Position numbers and translations under genes: made by a program. 64,000 nt of DNA. It comes from Gremmenia infestans (taxonomy: Eukaryota > Ascomycota > Leotiomycetes > Helotiales > Hamatocanthoscyphaceae). Shown in pieces: positions 58,796-64,000 of the stretch. The notes below the pieces were generated by a model that had not been told where the DNA came from, did not search any database, and saw only the letters and a list, made by a program, of their open reading frames with translations. The stretch lies in assembly GCA_032629725.1 (NCBI GenBank), contig JAFEVB010000002.1, positions 1,550,001-1,614,000 on the forward strand. Reading direction: 5' to 3'. How positions within the stretch are numbered: the first letter of the stretch is position 1; each line of letters opens with the position of its first letter.

Positions 58796-60069
58796 CTACA
58801 ATCGACGAGTTAGATCTTGTGTGCAGGGCGGAAATGTAAGGGGTGTACTGTAGACAAAATCTGCCTTGCTATGGTATCTAGTGCTGAATTGATCTGGCCA
58901 ATAGTCTTCCACTTCCCGTTCTGGAGCAGATATCGGATCATGTTGCGGTATGAGCGTCATCGGTACACGTTTAGATGAGGAATGTAAGGGTGTCTTATAA
59001 CCTTGCACAGCTATTGTTCTATTAGGATTCCACTCAAAATCTTCTCGATGGGCCTCAATCCTAGCTGGTAAATCGAAGAGTTGATAATTAAACGGCGGCA
59101 TCCCAAATCCATCAGCCAGCAGCTCGGCGGCCATACGATTCCGTTTACTAGTATCCAAATCTCGGTTTTTGTAACACATCAAACGATAGCCAAAAGCGAG
59201 GCACATCATGTTGGTACACGTAAAGACACCACAATCATACCAATCCCCTTGTCGGACACAATTCGGACTTTCGTCTTCTTGCCACTCGCGCGAACTCCAA
59301 TTGCCATACATAGGCCACGCTACTTCAGGTGAACATACATATAAAGCTAGAGCCAATAGTCCTTGGACTGGAAAGGTGTTCTTAGGGTAGGTATTGGTGC
59401 AGCTGTCGACGAGAAAAACGAAGCCTTGTTTGGGTGCAAGACCCATCAAGAAATGCCCTTCATGCCAGTGATTATAGGGTATAAAAAGGTAATCTATTTT
59501 GAAATGCCCTCCCTTGTCAAACCGAGCGTGTTTAGCATATTCAGAAGCGCAGTCGTCATATTGGTGTTGTTGTCTCTTAACGCTCCTGGTGACATTGCGT
59601 TACTGAATGTGTCGCTGAGAATAAATGCGGTTTGAGCATGAGGACCTATTGGTTCTATGGAGGGAGTGGGTGCAGATGGCGCTTTTCGTGACTCTCTCCT
59701 TCTGGTAAGCCGAATAGCTCGGTCTCTCGGTGGACTCCTACTGCGATCGTCTCCTCCCGTTCTGCCTCTAGTCGAGTTGTCTCCTCTCCCTTTGTTGACT
59801 TTCATCCTGCCTTCTACTCTGTTGTTCATATCGCGTTTGTGCATCCTGGTACTGTCGCATTACCCCGTCGCTATATACTGTGTTCCTGAACCGCACAATA
59901 CATTCCGCATAGACATTGATGGAGTCGTCGCTCATGAATTGGGGGATGTCGCCATTCTGATCGTCCCTGATCTCAACTATTTTGCTAAAACATTCCAGTG
60001 TAAGCTTGACGTATTGACCACTTTTATATACCGCCTGCCACTTCCGAGGTTTCTGTTCCCGTGCATACT
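58796..60069 (-). pseudogene. Ulp1-like (C48) cysteine protease locus, frames broken
   Basis: The minus-strand frame open from about 59599 to 58796 carries a Ulp1/SENP-type catalytic core: His in YLFIPYNHWHEGHF (59462-59470), Asp in FVFLVDS (59402-59410), Gln and Cys in RQGDWYDCGVFTC (Cys within 59225-59239). Ulp1 enzymes cut SUMO or related modifiers. Upstream, open stretches at 59494-59844 (Arg/Ser-rich, SRSPPRDRAIRLTRRRESR) and about 59768-60069 (KWQAVYKSGQYVKLTLECF, then IPQFMSDDSINVYAECIVRF) lie in other frames. The overlaps leave no room for normal introns with good borders, so I read frameshifts or an unresolved exon structure. The C-terminal tail after the Cys (about 150 residues) is longer than in Ulp1. 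It could be a decayed host gene, or a protease once carried by a DNA transposon; several eukaryotic transposon groups encode Ulp1. Confidence 0.65.
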
Positions 60070-61211
60070 TTTAAGAGGTCTTGGATCCACTGCAAAAGTT
60101 CAAATCAAACTTCTCAGAGGATCAAAGACTCGAGCTTATGCCGAAGCGGACAGGGAGTGCTTGAAAGGTTTGCTTACTTTTTTCGGTGGAGCAGGAAGAT
60201 GTGCAAATTGCTACCTCTCAATCACCTGCCTTTCATCACTTGAGAGCGACCTAGATCTAAACATTGTTATTTTTTGTGGAAACTTTGCATGCAAAAGAAC
60301 CTCTTGGGAGTCAAATTATCTTAAGAACGTATAGACCAAATAAAGAAAAAGAAACGCAGATAAACCGGAATTAACCAACCACAAATATCCCCATAGATAA
60401 AATGTCTAGTGCCGGGTGTTTTCAAAAAAAAACAATGTCAGTATGTGCAAAAATGAGTATTACATGACAAAGAGAGTTAAACTGACTGGATTCACTGAAA
60501 TCGGAAGGGGTATTCCAAATGCGGAAGTGCTGCACTTAGTAGTAAATAGCATTATAGGCAGCCTTAACATCTAGTAAAGTCCTTGCTTGCATTTAATTAT
60601 CCTAATTATGCTTGATAAGCAGTGGGAAAAGGAGAGGAGGAGTATGGTGGAGTGGATTTAACTGCTTACATAAGCATGATGGACGACAAACCTGTTCTTC
60701 GATGTTACAGTTGTATCCTCTTCTCCACATCACGATTCATGATTTCGACTTCTTATTCTAGCTTTAAGCCTCTATCTCATTACCTTTATGATGTTTGTAT
60801 CCCAACAAGGTCCAGCACTCCAGAATAGACTTAGCGCTTATCAGATTCTATACCGATTCTATACCTCGCAATAGTGTAACCAATGAGCCAGCCCGATGCG
60901 GGTAATTGATGTTGGTATTCCGAAAACCAATAGAAATTCGACCGAATGTGAATTTCTACGGGCGTTTCTGAAAAAGGTTACACGTCATGATTGATAAGCC
61001 ATGATTCCTAGGTATGGGTCGTGATTGGAATAAAGGATAACTGTGCCCATGTTGGATAGATACTAACATTTAATATAATATATATGCACCTCTTTAAAGC
61101 CACAGCCTACAACTTCCAAGCTCATATAACGTATGTTCTTGTTGCAAGCCTCTCTGACTTGTGTCGCCTTTTCTACCGTTCCGAATCTACTGAGTATCAC
61201 CTTATTTCCCG
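60070..61211. other. Intergenic
   Basis: 1.1 kb. The left part may hold a further N-terminal exon of the protease locus (a minus-strand frame with MFRSRSLSSDERQVIER near 60220-60270), but no splice path was found. 60300-61211 carries the MFS promoter. Short frames at 60622-60828 and 61063-61281 have no domain. Confidence 0.45.
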
Positions 61212-62741
61212 ATGGAGGACCTAAGCAATTCCGCAGATGAGAGCACCCTACTACTTGGAGCACCTTCGCCGCTAGCAACAACTACCAATCCTTCTCGTGC
61301 GACTTTGTTGAACACGTCTCCACCACTTTCAGCGTCCGGGGAAAATCCCCATAACCATGCCGATGGTGATAATGGCCTCTGTATAGCTGATGGCCCCTCT
61401 ACAACACGCCTCATCCTCGTGCTGTCGGGTGTGTATGTGAGTGCCTTCCTTTCAGCGCTCGACTCGACCCTCGTTGCTACTCTCGCGTCCCCTATTTCCA
61501 CCAGCTTTTCTTCCCTCTCACTACTCTCATGGCTGGCATCCGCCTATTTTGTTGCGAACGCGGCATCGCAGCCCCTCGCTGGCCGTCTGACTGAGATCTA
61601 CGGGCGACGCGCCGGCATGGTCTTTGCCAATGTGGTCTTCGGCATTGGAAACCTGATTTGTGCTATAGCAAAGAGCGAAAACATCGTTATTGTAGGCAGA
61701 GTGGTCGCTGGCCTAGGCGGAGGAGTCATTGGCCCAACTGCTGTTTTTATCATAAGTGACCTCGTTCCTTTAAGAAGACGAAGCATGTGGCAAGGAACGG
61801 CAAATATATGCTTCGGGGTTGGAAGCAGTATTGGAGGGCCTCTTGGTGGCTGGATTGAGGACCACTTTGGCTGGCGGGCGGCCTTTCTCATGCAAATACC
61901 ACTCACAGTACTCGCCGTGGTATTATCGCTGATATTCATCAAAACTCGAAAAGACTTTGAGAGCCCAGAGGGCGAGCGAGTTGGGGAAGTGAGGCCTCAA
62001 CATAGCTTGATCGGGCTTGCGAAGTGGAAAAGGATTGATTTCACCGGTGCATTACTCCTTATAGCAACGCTGGTGACCTTTCTCTTCGCCCTAACGACCG
62101 GCGCTTGGACTTCACCCCTCGTCTTCACTGCACTTCCGCTATCCTTGGTCCTCGCAATTGCATTTATCTATTTGGAACGTTTTCACGCCGAACCTATCAT
62201 ACCCGTCGCTCTTCTACTCGATCGTACCATACTTGCCGCATGCCTCACCAACTGGTTTGCTACCATGGCACGGTTTGGAGTCATCTTCTACCTACCTCTC
62301 TACTTTCTTGTACAGGGCTACTCTGTAGCAGCCACTGGGCTACGCCTGGTTCCTGAAAGCATCGCGATTGCAGTAACGGGATTTTCTGTTGGTCTTGTCA
62401 TACGTGAAACGGGACGTTACTATCTACTCAACGCAGCTGTTTCCGCTATCTTCCTGGTCAGCTTAGCTATTGCAGCAACTTTCTCTTCATCCACGCCTTC
62501 TTGGATGCCCTTTATATCTATGTTTCTTTTAGGTATAGGTTACTGTGGACTGCTCACCACAACGCTGCTGGCCCTTCTAGCAGCTATCGATCATCAACAT
62601 CATGCTGTTATCACAAGCGCAAGCTACGCCTTTCGCAGCACGGGGAGCACGATTGGAATTGCTGTTGCTAATACTGTGCTGCAAACAAAGCTGGCCGCCG
62701 AGCTGCAGAAGAGGCTTGGTAGCAGGGAAGGTGCCGAGTAG
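61212..62741 (+). CDS. DHA14/Vba-Fnx1-like MFS transporter, truncated by in-frame TAG
   Basis: Single exon, 509 residues to the TAG at 62739. Family features: acidic N-terminus with DESTLLLG (a dileucine-type vacuolar sorting pattern), LDSTLVATLASPISTSF in helix 1, ASQPLAGRLTEIYGRRAGM (motif A), GRVVAGLGGGVIGP, and a central loop rich in charged residues. This suggests a 14-helix H+-antiporter related to Fnx1/Vba vacuolar basic amino-acid transporters. Without a frame change, the sequence after the stop continues in the same family pattern (VIRKIQNSVDAIKDLP) to a second TAG at 62951, so the ancestral product had 579 residues and the last helix is now cut off. It lies next to the amidohydrolase gene, same strand. 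Confidence 0.85.
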   Translation: MEDLSNSADESTLLLGAPSPLATTTNPSRATLLNTSPPLSASGENPHNHADGDNGLCIADGPSTTRLILVLSGVYVSAFLSALDSTLVATLASPISTSFSSLSLLSWLASAYFVANAASQPLAGRLTEIYGRRAGMVFANVVFGIGNLICAIAKSENIVIVGRVVAGLGGGVIGPTAVFIISDLVPLRRRSMWQGTANICFGVGSSIGGPLGGWIEDHFGWRAAFLMQIPLTVLAVVLSLIFIKTRKDFESPEGERVGEVRPQHSLIGLAKWKRIDFTGALLLIATLVTFLFALTTGAWTSPLVFTALPLSLVLAIAFIYLERFHAEPIIPVALLLDRTILAACLTNWFATMARFGVIFYLPLYFLVQGYSVAATGLRLVPESIAIAVTGFSVGLVIRETGRYYLLNAAVSAIFLVSLAIAATFSSSTPSWMPFISMFLLGIGYCGLLTTTLLALLAAIDHQHHAVITSASYAFRSTGSTIGIAVANTVLQTKLAAELQKRLGSREGAE

Positions 62742-62951
62742 GTAATCCGCAAGATTCAAAATAGTGTTGACGCCATTAAAGACCTCCCTAAAGAATGGAG
62801 AGATGAGGCTGTTTCGGCTTACATGGCAAGTTTACGGGTAGTGTTTATTGTTCTTTTGGGCTTCGGGGTACTCGCTACTATATGTAGTTTGTGCGTCAAG
62901 GAGCATAAGCTGTACAAGACAATTGATAGGATAGACGACGCCGAGGATTAG
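62742..62951 (+). pseudogene. Orphaned C-terminal tail of the MFS gene
   Basis: Seventy codons (counting the final stop) in the same frame, directly after the TAG. They encode the extracytosolic DLPKEWRDEAVSAYMASLR helix, the fourteenth membrane segment (VFIVLLGFGVLATICSLCV) and a charged tail, all as expected for the end of this transporter. Only the single TAG separates them from the main frame; readthrough or a sequencing error is possible. Confidence 0.8.
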
Positions 62952-63476
62952 ATTATCGTCGACGTGTTCGTCTATTTATCACGCCGTCGTAGATTTGGCG
63001 TTCATTTAGAAAAGGGTCAAAAGCTGCATGACAGATACCGATGTATCGGTACTTTTGTCTTTTAGTGGGATCGTTAGCCATCCAAGAATGTATTCATTAG
63101 GGCAACTGATGTGATTAGGAAAATCACCAGACCATTTACGGAGGTATATGCCCAAAGTCATGTTTATGTTATGTGATTCGCATGGGGCAGTCCCTGCTGT
63201 GTTGGCAGATAGGATAAATTCAAACCAACGGGTCAAAATTGAAACTGAGATGTGAATTAGGTTGGGATCGACATGCTGCAGTATGGACCAAAGTTCGGCA
63301 AAACGCCGAGGAAAAGTGCTTACTCGTATTTACCTCGTAGAATATGACTGTATCGTACATATGCGCCCCTCCTAATTTGAGGACTTCATGATTCTGGTGT
63401 ATGAAAGCTTCCTATTTTGTCACCAAATACTCTACTCACCAGTACAGAAAATCTATACAGTACACCTTTCGAGGAA
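62952..63476. other. Intergenic
   Basis: 525 bp with the 3' end of the MFS gene and the promoter of the amidohydrolase gene. No repeat or RNA gene seen. Confidence 0.5.
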
Positions 63477-64000
63477 ATGACTCAGCACACCTATGCTCGC
63501 CCTCTAGCGGCTTCTATCATTCGCGTCGATGCGGGAGTCTTGATTCCAGGTCGCGGCCCACCAATCCGCAATGCAACGCTCGTTGCAGAAGGCACTAGGA
63601 TTGTCTTTGTAGGGAAACAGAGCACGCTCCCTTTGAAGTATGCACAGCTTGATAGCACCGTGGTCCCCTTTCTCCTACCGGGTCTCTGGGATTGCCACCT
63701 CCATTTCTTTGGCGCGCCGTCCTTTGCCACCGGTGTCGTAACGTCAACTCCAGCAGCTCTCGCCGGTGCTAGAAGCGCACGCGATATGGCTGCCACTCTC
63801 AATGCAGGCTTCACGTCAGTGAGGGAGTTGGGCGGCTATGGTGCGCAGATCGCAGCGGCAGTCGAAGAAGGCTGGCTTGTGGGACCCAACACCTATTCCT
63901 CCGTCAGCATGCTCAGCCAGACGGCGGGCCACGGTGATGCTCGAGACGAGGACATGTCGGTGCTCTGCTCCAAGATGCGGCATAATATGCCCTTCTACAT
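63477..64000 (+). CDS. Metal-dependent amidohydrolase, 5' part
   Basis: Starts at ATG 63477 (GAGGAA before it, A at -3... G context normal) and stays open to the window end, 174 codons, no intron. The N-terminal beta-rich part (IIRVDAGVLIPGRGPPI, TRIVFVGKQ) is the small composite domain. PFLLPGLWDCHLHFFG holds the first metal-binding HxH strand of the amidohydrolase superfamily, TSVRELGGYGAQI the next strand and loop, and LSQTAGHGDARD a loop typical of imidazolonepropionase-like and prolidase-like members. It hydrolyses a cyclic or linear amide in the cytosol; the substrate is unknown. The later His and Asp ligands lie beyond the window. The adjacent MFS gene on the same strand may move its substrate. 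Confidence 0.88.
   Translation, partial: MTQHTYARPLAASIIRVDAGVLIPGRGPPIRNATLVAEGTRIVFVGKQSTLPLKYAQLDSTVVPFLLPGLWDCHLHFFGAPSFATGVVTSTPAALAGARSARDMAATLNAGFTSVRELGGYGAQIAAAVEEGWLVGPNTYSSVSMLSQTAGHGDARDEDMSVLCSKMRHNMPFY

Overview
The window reads as nuclear DNA of a filamentous ascomycete (Pezizomycotina; the families present would fit Leotiomycetes/Helotiales, but that is inference). The reasons are short 45-70 bp spliceosomal introns, a fungal Zn(II)2Cys6 regulator, an AzgA-type purine permease, DHA14 major-facilitator transporters, and very heavy C-to-T/G-to-A damage of repeats at CpA/TpG sites, which is the mark of repeat-induced point mutation (RIP).

Layout. 1-1.3 kb: 3' end of a purine permease. 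1.3-4.3 kb: non-coding DNA with two TA-flanked MITEs that share a terminus, plus a hairpin. 4.3-4.9 kb: a small secreted protein gene. 5.7-6.6 kb: a broken serine-hydrolase (SesB/DUF676-like) gene. 7.6-16.1 kb: SnoaL-like protein, medium-chain dehydrogenase/reductase, DHA14 efflux pump and Zn2Cys6 regulator, which look like a small tailoring/efflux gene group without a backbone synthase. 16.6-20.7 kb: two coiled-coil proteins of unknown function. 21.8-23.1 kb: mitochondrial t6A synthase Qri7. 24.5-26.46 kb and 57.57-58.46 kb: two halves of one four-exon gene, split by 31.1 kb of nested retrotransposons. 58.8-60.1 kb: a Ulp1-like cysteine protease locus in broken frames. 61.2-63.0 kb: a second MFS transporter with an in-frame stop just before its last membrane helix. 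63.5 kb to the end: 5' part of an amidohydrolase gene.

The repeat block (26,465-57,566) has layers. The outer element E has 213-bp LTRs and an AGTAG target-site duplication. Inside it lies element A (TTAAG duplication), a Ty3/Gypsy chromodomain element on the minus strand that is itself split by the related element B. Further right is a composite: a complete plus-strand element C whose 3' LTR joins directly to the inside of a minus-strand relative D, giving inverted arms of about 3.26 kb. All pol copies are full of stops, and the reverse-transcriptase YLDD site reads YLNN where examined.

The strongest observation is that removing E plus one AGTAG joins the flanking gene exactly in frame into a predicted 905-residue protein with intact splice sites. 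RIP damage stops about 70 bp inside the outer LTR edges and leaves the host exons untouched. I found no tRNA, rRNA or CRISPR features. Coordinates and alignments were read by eye, and no database search was run.
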